In this document: in pieces, positions 56,525 to 64,000 of the stretch
How the letters are laid out: each line of letters opens with the position of its first letter
Numbering within the stretch: the stretch's first letter is position 1
From: an uncultured bacterium
GTDB taxonomy: Bacteria; Bacteroidota; Bacteroidia; CAILMK01
Direction of reading: 5' to 3'
Assembly: GCA_903829945.1 (NCBI GenBank)
Contig: CAIKRV010000066.1
Span: 1-64,000 of the forward strand
DNA: 64,000 bases
The notes under the pieces: model-generated
Told to the model about the DNA's origin: nothing
Database searches by the model: none
Seen by the model: the letters and a program-made list of their open reading frames with translations, nothing else
Position numbers and translations under genes: made by a program

Positions 56525-56851
56525 ATGATTACGATAACAGAAAAAGCTAAACATAAACTTTTATCCTTAAGATCGGATGAAGGTTATGATGAAAACTATT
56601 TCCTAAGAGTTGGAGTTGTTGGTGGAGGATGTAGCGGTTTGTCCTATAAGTTTAATTTTGACAAGGAAATGCAATCCGGCGACCAAATATTTAATGACAA
56701 TGATTTTCAGGTAGTAGTGGATATGAAAAGTTTTTTATACCTGGCTGGCACGGAATTAGATTTTTCCGATGGCCTCAATGGGAAAGGATTTCAGTTTAAT
56801 AACCCTAACGCAACCCGTACCTGTGGCTGTGGAGAAAGTTTTGCCGTATAA
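56525..56851 (+). CDS. A-type iron-sulfur cluster carrier (IscA/SufA/ErpA family)
   Basis: 108 residues, the family length. The three cluster-binding cysteines are present: one in GGGCSGLSYKF (about 39) and two in TCGCGESF near the C-terminus. Carries or transfers Fe-S clusters to apoproteins in the cytoplasm. Which of IscA, SufA or ErpA it corresponds to cannot be told, since no other isc or suf gene is near. Confidence 0.93.
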   Translation: MITITEKAKHKLLSLRSDEGYDENYFLRVGVVGGGCSGLSYKFNFDKEMQSGDQIFNDNDFQVVVDMKSFLYLAGTELDFSDGLNGKGFQFNNPNATRTCGCGESFAV

Positions 56852-56878
56852 ATAGTAAATTAAGTATTAAGATTAGTG

Positions 56879-56907
56879 AAGGTGCGCCCAAGGCGCACCT
56901 TTTTTTT
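56879..56907 (+). terminator. Intrinsic terminator after the IscA-type gene
   Basis: A GC-rich 10-bp stem AAGGTGCGCC / GGCGCACCTT with a 3-nt loop and a run of eight T residues. Confidence 0.93.
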
Positions 56908-56973
56908 GTTTTTTTCAAATCAAGTGCAATTGCTTGAAATTTATTTTGTAATCTTGCTTTAAAATTAAGTGAA

Positions 56974-57387
56974 ATGGTTAGAAAAAGCACCATAAAATTT
57001 TACAGCAGATTTATGATGCTATATGGTAGTATTTTACTTACTATTATCATTTTCTTGTTTTCCAGAGGAAATATTGGAGTTCTCCTTGATGATTCTGCTA
57101 ATGGATCTGATGTAACTATGTTACAAATTATTTGCTTTTTTACATTTAAAATAATCCTAAACATACCTTTCGGCTTTATAAATTGGATGAGCGATAAATA
57201 TTTATGGACCACCGTACTATTCCTCATACCAAACAGCTTATTTATGGCTTGGCTGGTGGCCAAATTATACCCTGCCGAAAAAAAGAATATTATTAAAGCA
57301 TTTTATTATGTTTTCGTAGTTCTGGTTATACTAAACTTCATGTCTATTAGTTTAGGGTTTATCCAAGGAACCATTCCGTTTTTATAA
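56974..57387 (+). CDS. Hypothetical membrane protein
   Basis: 137 residues with four hydrophobic segments (about 14-31, 46-66, 75-95 and 108-130). No recognised family. It ends 5 bp before the alpha/beta hydrolase gene and is probably cotranscribed with it. A TAATCTTG at 56949-56956 resembles the -7 consensus at seven of eight positions. Confidence 0.65.
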   Translation: MVRKSTIKFYSRFMMLYGSILLTIIIFLFSRGNIGVLLDDSANGSDVTMLQIICFFTFKIILNIPFGFINWMSDKYLWTTVLFLIPNSLFMAWLVAKLYPAEKKNIIKAFYYVFVVLVILNFMSISLGFIQGTIPFL

Positions 57388-57392
57388 ATCAA

Positions 57393-58190
57393 ATGCATAC
57401 AAGCATCAATGGATTTGAGATGAGTTACCTTTGTGAAGGTGACCATCATAATACACCTATAATCTTTATTCATGGTTTTCCTTTTAATAAATCCTTCTGG
57501 ACTGAGCAAATATCTTATTTAAAGGATAATTTTTATTGCATCAGTTACGATGTACGCGGACATGGCGAAAGCAGAGATGATGCGCCAAGTTATAACATCG
57601 ATTTATTTGTGGATGATTTATTCGGGCTCATGGATTATTTAAAGCTTCCTAAAGCAATAATATGCGGGCTTTCAATGGGCGGTTACATAGCATTAAGGGC
57701 TTATGAAAGATTTCCTGATATATTTATTTCCATAATTTTGGCAGCAAGCAAAAGTGAACCTGATACCATAGAAGCAAAAACAGGCAGGTTAAAGGCCATT
57801 CATTTGCTTCATGAAAATGGCATCGAAGAATATGCAGAAAATTCTTTAAGAAATTTATTTAGCGAAGCTTCAATTGTTGAAAATACTCCTTCAGTAATTA
57901 AAATCAGGAATATTATCCTCCAAACACCAATTTCCACCATTGAAAAAACTTTATTAGCCTTGGCTGCCCGAAGTGATACTTCTTCTGTTTTATCAAAAAT
58001 AAATGTACCGGCTTTAATTATTGGAGGCACCGAAGATCGCATGATCCCAATGAATGTTTTACAAAATATGGGTAAGCAAATTCCACATGCAAGTGTAAAT
58101 TTTATACCTCATACCGCACATCTGGTTAATTGTGAAAATCCAATTGCATTTAACGAATTGCTTAAAGATTTCTTGATGGGAATAAAATAA
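57393..58190 (+). CDS. Alpha/beta hydrolase
   Basis: 265 residues, full single-domain alpha/beta hydrolase fold. Shows the oxyanion loop IHGFPFNKSFW (about 28-38), DVRGHGES, nucleophile elbow GLSMGGY (Ser about 95), acid Asp in GGTEDRMIP (about 213) and His in PHTAHLVN (about 243). No signal peptide. Sequence resembles the esterase/3-oxoadipate enol-lactonase-like group, but the substrate cannot be assigned. Confidence 0.87.
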   Translation: MHTSINGFEMSYLCEGDHHNTPIIFIHGFPFNKSFWTEQISYLKDNFYCISYDVRGHGESRDDAPSYNIDLFVDDLFGLMDYLKLPKAIICGLSMGGYIALRAYERFPDIFISIILAASKSEPDTIEAKTGRLKAIHLLHENGIEEYAENSLRNLFSEASIVENTPSVIKIRNIILQTPISTIEKTLLALAARSDTSSVLSKINVPALIIGGTEDRMIPMNVLQNMGKQIPHASVNFIPHTAHLVNCENPIAFNELLKDFLMGIK

Positions 58191-58205
58191 ATATTGTTTC
58201 TCCTC

Positions 58206-60224
58206 CTACTCTATTGAAATAGATATAATTTTTCCAATAATATCCTTAGCCGGAAAAGGAATTCTATCCTGCACAAATGGTGAGCCGGGCCACCATTTTG
58301 CATCATGGAACTCCTGAGTAAAAACCAAAATCATTTGATTATTTGGAATAGAAGATACGCTTTCATTGACATAGCCTACTACATGCAATTTGTTTTTCTC
58401 AGGACCAATACTCCAAATAATTTCATTTGGTTTCCACCAGATTTGAAAATAATAATAGGGTTGTTTAAATAAATCATCATCTTTTTCAGGGTGCTTACCG
58501 GTTAATGCCTTATAGTATTGATCCCATCGATGAATGCTATAAAAATGTCCTTGGTATGCTATGGAGTCCGCGCCCATGGTAAATCTTTTAACATCAGGAT
58601 TTGCCATGTCCCAATTGGTATAAGTAACCATAATATTATCAGCATCACTTGATGATTCCGTTGGAATTATTTTTAAATGTGGATACGAAGATTTAGGCCA
58701 ATAATGTGATGCTTTTAAAAGTTCAAAATCAATTTCTGAATATCCCAATTCTTGTTTGCGCTGCGGATGTAATTTATTATCATCTTCCTTAGGAATATAA
58801 CCCCCATGACTGAAACGACGAAAATTCCATTCCTTATTACTCTGGCTAAGCAACCATATAGCATTCGTTAAACCATTCCACAAACCGGAAGCATTTAATA
58901 ATTCCGGCATTTTTACTTTAACAATATATTTCCCATAAGTAAAACCATGACGTGTTGCTAAACCTACATTTTCTTTACTCCACTGACCGGGTAAACTTGC
59001 AGGCGTTTTCATTTCTGCAATACCATTTGCAATTTTCACGGTCTTGCAAGGGCAACAAGAATTTTTAACCGGCGTCTTAATGAACTTATTTAAACTTACA
59101 TTTTTAGCATAATCAGTAACTGTGTAAGCATTTTCTTGCACATCAGCGCAAAGGGCCACATTGTTTAATGGGAACCTTGGATCAATATAGTGGGAATACT
59201 GGGTAAGTGCGGCCTCATTTTTTAATTTTTTTGATGAGCCACAATCTTCACGAAAGAAAGAAGTATCTTGCTCTTCTTGTTTAAAATAATGCGTATTGAT
59301 ATAAATGCCTTTTTGTAAATCGGGATGCGCTGCAACTTGCAAGGTATCCTCGGAAATAATTGTTCTTATTTTATTATTCTTCAATCCCGGGCCATATAAA
59401 AAATAAAAATAAGGATGAATAAAATTTCCTTCATTTTTCATACTGATATTTGCCACACTCTCAGGTATCGTGTTTGCTGTTTCTTCATCGCATACTACTA
59501 ATACAAAACTATATTTCCCAACTCTGGGATTTCTTCTCCAAGCACATGGCAGTGTATCCCTCAATCGTTCTTCTTTCAATACATATATAGCGTCTGCACG
59601 AATTTGTTGATTTAATGATAATTTAGATTTTTGAATCTTCTCATTTATTTGTTTCATCCACTTAATATCGGTGTGAATAAAACTTATCATTTCCCTCACC
59701 TTTTGCTCATCAATATTTATATCATCCAATGGGCCATAATATTTTTTTTCATTGCGAGGATTACCAACTATTTTAAACGAATCCTGAATAGAATGAAAGT
59801 TTTGATCATTGGGAATTTCGGTAGTACTGACAAAAGTTTTATTCACCTCTTCCCAACTTCCATAAAAATTTTCTTGTGCTAAGGGATGTTGTTTTCGAAT
59901 CAAATCAGAAGTATACTCAGGCATTTTATAGGATTCATTCTGATAATAAATCTTGTATTTAAACTTTTTGTTTTTACGTGATAAATTCTTTAGGTCAAAT
60001 TTAAATAAGAATTTACCTCCGGCTGTTTGGGTGATCGATGGAATGACAAAACCATGATCAATGGAACCTTGATAATCTAAAAATAAAGTATCCTTTGTAT
60101 TTCCTTGATTCCAATTTACAAATGGATGAAAATTCTTTATTTCAAAATCAGGTTGGGTTTTGCACGAGCACAAAATAATACCTGAAAGAAAAAGAATCAG
60201 GACTATATTTTTAAGTTTTATCAT
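58206..60224 (-). CDS. Lipoprotein with GH16-like C-terminal domain
   Basis: 672 residues. The N-terminus is a lipoprotein signal with lipobox LCSC (lipidated Cys about 21). Residues about 30-430 form a region I do not recognise; it begins with a beta-sandwich-like part and contains a CPC-type cysteine cluster (NSCCPCKT near 395). The C-terminal part (about 415-672) resembles a glycoside hydrolase family 16 domain: TRHGFTYGKYIVKVKMPE, GLWNGLTNAIWLL, the catalytic ExDxE as EIDFE, and a WWKPNEIIW strand. It would sit in the outer membrane and cleave a beta-glucan- or galactan-type polysaccharide, if active. No SusC/SusD pair adjoins it. Confidence 0.75.
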   Translation of the reverse strand: MIKLKNIVLILFLSGIILCSCKTQPDFEIKNFHPFVNWNQGNTKDTLFLDYQGSIDHGFVIPSITQTAGGKFLFKFDLKNLSRKNKKFKYKIYYQNESYKMPEYTSDLIRKQHPLAQENFYGSWEEVNKTFVSTTEIPNDQNFHSIQDSFKIVGNPRNEKKYYGPLDDINIDEQKVREMISFIHTDIKWMKQINEKIQKSKLSLNQQIRADAIYVLKEERLRDTLPCAWRRNPRVGKYSFVLVVCDEETANTIPESVANISMKNEGNFIHPYFYFLYGPGLKNNKIRTIISEDTLQVAAHPDLQKGIYINTHYFKQEEQDTSFFREDCGSSKKLKNEAALTQYSHYIDPRFPLNNVALCADVQENAYTVTDYAKNVSLNKFIKTPVKNSCCPCKTVKIANGIAEMKTPASLPGQWSKENVGLATRHGFTYGKYIVKVKMPELLNASGLWNGLTNAIWLLSQSNKEWNFRRFSHGGYIPKEDDNKLHPQRKQELGYSEIDFELLKASHYWPKSSYPHLKIIPTESSSDADNIMVTYTNWDMANPDVKRFTMGADSIAYQGHFYSIHRWDQYYKALTGKHPEKDDDLFKQPYYYFQIWWKPNEIIWSIGPEKNKLHVVGYVNESVSSIPNNQMILVFTQEFHDAKWWPGSPFVQDRIPFPAKDIIGKIISISIE

Positions 60225-60238
60225 GGTTATAAAATAAG

Positions 60239-60278
60239 AACATCTGAGGTTTAATTTAAAAATTAAACCTCAGATGTT
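60239..60278 (-). terminator. Long perfect hairpin between two minus-strand genes
   Basis: A 19-bp perfect inverted repeat (AACATCTGAGGTTTAATTT with its complement) around a 2-nt centre. It lies 36 bp after the stop of the CxxCH/PKD gene and before the GH16-like gene. On the minus strand it is followed by CTTATTTTAT. It most likely terminates the upstream gene. Confidence 0.75.
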
Positions 60279-60314
60279 ACAAATATACTAATCTTGGAAT
60301 TAATGCCGACAGGC

Positions 60315-62438
60315 TTATTCCATTTTACTTACTTTAATACTTGAAATATTTTCTTTGCCTTTCAATTGCAAAATATAGGAGCCCGGCATAATATTATTAA
60401 TATCAATTGAAACCATATTATCCCCGGCAACTAAAGTTGCTTTTTTCGAAAACACCATTTTACCATTTAAATCTATTAATGTAAATTCAACATTTTGCTG
60501 ATCTTCACTATTGACATGAATAAATAATTTTTCCTTTGTAGGAATAGGGTATGCACTAAAAGACGAAATACTTTGCGGTACTTGAATGGCACTGATGACT
60601 ATTGCTAGTGTTTTTGTCTCGCTATAAGTACAACCACTTGCATTGGTAACCGTCAATTTAACTTGATAGGATCCGGCTTTATAACTGTGTTTAGGACTTG
60701 CGGTCGTATCCATTTTGGATTTATCACCAAAATCCCAAGTATATGCACTGACAGCACCGGTGGTAGAATCAACAAAACTTACATTACCTTTAGTATCTAC
60801 CCAACCGAAAGATGGTGTTAAATCAGCTGCATAGCTCAAAGGAAGCCCTGTGCTTAAGGAATCACTGCATCCACCGGAATTTGTTCCTTTCACAGTAAAC
60901 ACGTCACCCGAACTAATTAAAGAAGCTGAAAAAGAATAAGTATTTTTCTTGCCCGTATAAATTAACTTTTTATTTTGATAAAAGTTATAGGATGCCAATG
61001 TAGATGGAGAGGCGGTAAGCGTAACCATATCTTTTCCGCAATAAGCAGAACTTACAGAACCACTGGCACCCGAATTGGTGAGGCCGATGGAAATTGGATT
61101 GGAAACCGTAACTCTAACAGCCGTACTTGCCAAACTACTGCATCCAGAGGAACTAATTCCGGTAACGGTTATTTTATGAGTACCACTGCTAAACTTAAAT
61201 GTTAAGACATTACTTGTTTGTTTAAGTGCAAGGATAGTTGCTCCATCCATAAATGTATAATAACTAAATCCGGTACCTGCCGTAAACGTAACTGAACCTG
61301 CAGAGCACAGAAAGGTGTCATTGACGGCTAAAGAAGGACCGGGTATTGAAGCGCTTACTTTTAATTTAAAAGGCGTACCTGAGCCAGAACATCCATTTGC
61401 ATTAGTAACAGTTACAGTATAACTTTTCGAAGTATCCTTTACATATATAGAATCTGCAGTAGAACCATTACTCCATGATACAGATTTCCAAGTTCCACAT
61501 TTTAATAATACAGAATCTCCATACTTACATACTCCGGTTGGGGAAGCAGAAATAACCGGAACCGGTGCCGGCAATACCGTAATCGCAGATTTATAAGTGG
61601 ATTTGGTGCCTTTAGCATCCGTAATGGTAAGTATTGCACTATCATTAGAAGTAGTAGTAAAGGTATATTTCGGATTCTTATTTGTATCCGTAGCAGAAAC
61701 TGTTCCATCCTTAAATAGCCAACTGTAGTGTTTAACTGTTCCTACTGAAGTATCTTTAAAACTTACACTGGAATTTACACATGGAGTACTTGGGCTATAA
61801 GTAAATTTAGCAGCCAATGCAGCCGCCTTAGGTCTGAAATAAAAAGTATCTGACCAAGTGGTATCATTGCCTGTTACTTTTCCATTATTATCTCCGGATA
61901 AAACACAAACAAAAAATGCAACCGTTCCGCCTGAAGTTTTAGGAGGGACCCAATCAAAATTCCAAGTTTTTCCTGCAGCTGCCACAGAGCTTTTCTTAGA
62001 ATGGTTAATATAAGTTCTTAAATATTTACCGCCAACTAATTTTGTAGTCATCTTGGTATTCGCAGTGTCTGTAACAAACATGGTTCCTAATGCAGCACCT
62101 GTGGAGCTATCGATAGCAGTAATTTGCATACCATAACAATGCCCTGTGCCAACATCAGATTTAGGATACGCTAACTGCATACGGAAAGTATCTGAGCTTG
62201 CACCATAACCGTTGGACAAATTTGCACCGCTTACACTTGTGCCATGTAATAAAATGGCCCCTTTGTGTGAAAATAATTTAACTCCCGTGTGACATGAGGT
62301 ACAATTACTTGCTTTTGGATCGTTGGCATAACCTCCAATTAAGGTCGTTAAATTGGCATAGGCATAAAACCAACTGCCCAAGACTACACTTAGTAATCCA
62401 ACTGCAATAATTCTTTTTAGTTGTAAAGTATTTTTCAT
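60315..62438 (-). CDS. Secreted CxxCH-containing (choice-of-anchor V-like) PKD protein with T9SS sorting domain
   Basis: 707 residues with a signal peptide (about 1-28). The N-terminal domain (about 30-205) begins GGYANDPKASNCTSCHTG, a c-type heme-like CxxCH, as in the choice-of-anchor V domain family of Bacteroidetes. Several Ig/PKD-like units follow (about 210-620), including FKDGTVSATDTNKNPKYTF and a clear PKD unit with WDFGDKS. A type A T9SS domain (YPIPTKEKLFIHV...) ends it. Heme attachment would need the cytochrome c maturation system; the motif may be structural instead. Surface or secreted location is predicted; function unknown. Confidence 0.8.
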   Translation of the reverse strand: MKNTLQLKRIIAVGLLSVVLGSWFYAYANLTTLIGGYANDPKASNCTSCHTGVKLFSHKGAILLHGTSVSGANLSNGYGASSDTFRMQLAYPKSDVGTGHCYGMQITAIDSSTGAALGTMFVTDTANTKMTTKLVGGKYLRTYINHSKKSSVAAAGKTWNFDWVPPKTSGGTVAFFVCVLSGDNNGKVTGNDTTWSDTFYFRPKAAALAAKFTYSPSTPCVNSSVSFKDTSVGTVKHYSWLFKDGTVSATDTNKNPKYTFTTTSNDSAILTITDAKGTKSTYKSAITVLPAPVPVISASPTGVCKYGDSVLLKCGTWKSVSWSNGSTADSIYVKDTSKSYTVTVTNANGCSGSGTPFKLKVSASIPGPSLAVNDTFLCSAGSVTFTAGTGFSYYTFMDGATILALKQTSNVLTFKFSSGTHKITVTGISSSGCSSLASTAVRVTVSNPISIGLTNSGASGSVSSAYCGKDMVTLTASPSTLASYNFYQNKKLIYTGKKNTYSFSASLISSGDVFTVKGTNSGGCSDSLSTGLPLSYAADLTPSFGWVDTKGNVSFVDSTTGAVSAYTWDFGDKSKMDTTASPKHSYKAGSYQVKLTVTNASGCTYSETKTLAIVISAIQVPQSISSFSAYPIPTKEKLFIHVNSEDQQNVEFTLIDLNGKMVFSKKATLVAGDNMVSIDINNIMPGSYILQLKGKENISSIKVSKME

Positions 62439-62511
62439 GCTTGTAAAAATTTTAACGAATTTAGCTAAAATTTATATTATCAAGCAGATAGGAGGAAAAA
62501 TTTGATATTAT

Positions 62512-63048
62512 TCAAAAAGGAGAAATGAAATCATTAAAAGACTTAAAAGACAAATCTCTGTCTGACAACACTTTATCGCCTTCAGGCCATGAAAAACCAA
62601 AAGAATCATACCTGATGCCGGTATCTGAAGCAGGATGATGTACCGTACTGGTATTGTAATAAACCGTAGCTAAATCACTCATTGCAAGGAAGCCATGAGC
62701 GCAGCCCTTAGGAATATATACCATGGATCGATTATTTTCATTCAATTGAAAACTTTCAAAATGTCCATAACTCGGAGAATCTTTACGCAAATCAAGAACC
62801 ACATCCAATACCTCACCTACAGTACAAAATACCAACTTACTATGTTCATGAGGTGGTAATTGAAAATGCATCCCGCGAATGACCCCTTTTTTAGAAATAG
62901 AATAAAAAGATTCCTTAAAAGCTACCTCCAAGCCATGCTCCATAAATTCATTTTCATGAAATGTTTTAACAAATGAACCTCGTTCATCACTATGACAAAA
63001 AGGCTCTATCAAAAATACACCGGGAATGGATCCTGGAAAAAATTTCAT
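62512..63048 (-). CDS. rfbC: dTDP-4-dehydrorhamnose 3,5-epimerase family protein
   Basis: 178 residues with the RmlC cupin signatures: DERGSFVKTF, KKGVIRGMHFQ (catalytic His), LDLRKDSPSYG and IPKGCAHGF. Usually epimerises dTDP-4-keto-6-deoxyglucose, but here its start overlaps the stop of a CDP-glucose 4,6-dehydratase gene (ATGA), so a CDP-4-keto-6-deoxyglucose-type substrate is likely. Last gene of a sugar-nucleotide operon that continues beyond the right edge. Confidence 0.9.
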   Translation of the reverse strand: MKFFPGSIPGVFLIEPFCHSDERGSFVKTFHENEFMEHGLEVAFKESFYSISKKGVIRGMHFQLPPHEHSKLVFCTVGEVLDVVLDLRKDSPSYGHFESFQLNENNRSMVYIPKGCAHGFLAMSDLATVYYNTSTVHHPASDTGIRYDSFGFSWPEGDKVLSDRDLSFKSFNDFISPF

Positions 63049-64000
63049 TGAAAGTATGATTTAATTTGAGCTAGAGTAAGTCCTGCAGGATCATCTAAAT
63101 AATTTTTATACCAATTAAGAGTAAGTGCAATGGATTGCTCCGCATTTAATTGAGGCTTCCATCCTAATTCTTTCACTGCAAGTTGTATATCTAATGTTAA
63201 TAATTTAGCCTCATGTGGCGCATTTGGATTTGAAGCGTCAATAAAGCTACCACTTCCCCAATGACCAATAGCTAATTTCACCAAATCAATGACTTTTAAG
63301 TCATCCTCGGGGTAAGGTCCAAAATTATAGGCTTTGGAATATTTCTGAGGATCTTCAGCTAATCGCGCACCTAAGCATAAATAGCCTGCCAATGGCTCCA
63401 GGACGTGCTGCCACGGCCTTACAGACTCGGGGCTGCGTATTTCCAAAGGCACTTGATTAGTAAGTGCTCTTATAAAGTCCGGAATAATTCTATCTTTATT
63501 CCAGTCGCCACCGCCTATTACATTTCCCGCCCTTGCACTAGCTATACCCTTTTGATGTAATTTATATTTTTCCGGATGGAAAAAAGATCTTCTATAGGAG
63601 GAACATACAATTTCTGCACATGCCTTGCTACTGCTATAAGGATCATATCCTCCCAATGCATCAGTTTCTTTATAAGGGAAACCTAATTCATTATTTTCAT
63701 AAACCTTATCAGTGGTTACAATGATGGTATTGCATAATTTTTCCAAATTACGCAAGGCATCTAATACATGCGCAGTGCCTAATACATTGGTTTCATAGGT
63801 TTCAATAGGATTAATATAAGAAGTTCTCACCAAAGCCTGTGCAGCCAAATGAAAAACGAAATCCGGCTGAAAATTTAAAATCGCCTTTGATAATTTAACC
63901 TTATCGCGAATATCGCCAATAATATGCTGACACCTATTAGCTCCCTGAATCATATCAAAAAATGACGGTTGATCAGCTGCAGGAAGCGCATATGCACAAA
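63045..64000 (-). CDS. rfbG: CDP-glucose 4,6-dehydratase, partial (5' end outside the window)
   Basis: Extended SDR enzyme converting CDP-glucose to CDP-4-keto-6-deoxyglucose. Although the ORF track starts at 63953, the frame stays open to the window edge and encodes YALPAADQPSFFDM upstream of that ATG, a family-conserved region, so the true start lies beyond 64000. Visible motifs are GDIRD, FHLAAQALVRTSY, TTDKVYEN, the catalytic YDPYSSSK and RAGNVIGGGDW. The missing N-terminus should hold the NAD-binding glycine loop. Paired with rfbC. Confidence 0.92.
   Translation of the reverse strand, partial: CAYALPAADQPSFFDMIQGANRCQHIIGDIRDKVKLSKAILNFQPDFVFHLAAQALVRTSYINPIETYETNVLGTAHVLDALRNLEKLCNTIIVTTDKVYENNELGFPYKETDALGGYDPYSSSKACAEIVCSSYRRSFFHPEKYKLHQKGIASARAGNVIGGGDWNKDRIIPDFIRALTNQVPLEIRSPESVRPWQHVLEPLAGYLCLGARLAEDPQKYSKAYNFGPYPEDDLKVIDLVKLAIGHWGSGSFIDASNPNAPHEAKLLTLDIQLAVKELGWKPQLNAEQSIALTLNWYKNYLDDPAGLTLAQIKSYFQ

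Noticed and set aside
1-64000. CRISPR arrays, insertion sequences, integron or attachment sites
   Set aside because: No regularly spaced repeats of CRISPR size, no transposase-like ORF and no target-site duplications were noticed in a by-eye scan.

Overview
The window looks like chromosomal DNA of a low-GC member of the Bacteroidota, probably near the Chitinophagales/Sphingobacteriales. This is inferred from several signals. At least five proteins end in type A or type B sorting domains of the type IX secretion system (T9SS). A Bacteroidetes-type -7 promoter element (TAnnTTTG) recurs upstream of genes. Two surface/periplasmic dipeptidyl-peptidases (DPP5, DPP7) are present. The division gene order mraZ-rsmH-ftsL-like-ftsI-murE-mraY-murD-ftsW-murG-murC-ftsQ-ftsA-ftsZ lacks murF, as is usual in that phylum. 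No tRNA, rRNA, CRISPR array, insertion sequence or convincing prophage was seen.

Layout. (1) 0-4 kb: DPP5 peptidase, a small holin-like/unknown membrane gene pair, and a DnaJ/CbpA co-chaperone gene broken by a one-base frameshift. (2) 4-13 kb: three paralogous secreted CotH-kinase proteins in a row on the minus strand, each with four Ig-like repeats and a T9SS sorting domain; two also carry an N-terminal proprotein-convertase-like P domain. (3) 13-18 kb: full-length cobalamin-dependent methionine synthase behind a potentially structured 5' leader, a sterol-desaturase-type hydroxylase and a YwbE-like protein. (4) 18.5-21.2 kb: two adjacent SGNH/GDSL hydrolases. (5) 21.2-37.2 kb: a control region followed by the 13-gene division and cell wall (dcw) operon, closed by a strong terminator. 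The control region has four TGTCG direct repeats at exactly 10-bp spacing just upstream of mraZ, a likely MraZ operator. Upstream of these lies a cluster of DnaA-box-like 9-mers. (6) 37.2-41 kb: DPP7 and a biotin carboxylase, separated by a palindromic terminator. (7) 41.1-49.2 kb: an ECF sigma factor, an overlapping gene for a membrane-anchored anti-sigma-like protein with a PKD domain and a T9SS type B sorting domain, and a 2040-residue PKD-repeat surface protein with the same kind of sorting domain. (8) 49.3-56.9 kb: a YyaL-type thioredoxin-fold protein, a membrane protein, a polysaccharide-deacetylase-like protein coupled to a secreted Kazal-domain protein, a CpsB/YwqE-type PHP phosphatase, a sugar transferase, dCTP deaminase, RdgB and an IscA-type Fe-S protein. 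(9) 57-64 kb: a small membrane protein, an alpha/beta hydrolase, a GH16-like lipoprotein, a CxxCH/PKD T9SS protein, and rfbC plus a partial rfbG for CDP-deoxysugar synthesis at the right edge.

How the genes fit together. The dcw operon makes lipid II and the division ring, and its first product MraZ probably represses it through the repeats. Much of the remaining content builds or modifies the cell surface: T9SS cargo, CotH proteins, SGNH esterases, sugar transferase, CpsB-like phosphatase, deacetylase, rfbG/rfbC. DPP5 and DPP7 point to oligopeptide use. The most intriguing parts are the mraZ control region, the CotH trio and the sigma/anti-sigma/giant-cargo locus.
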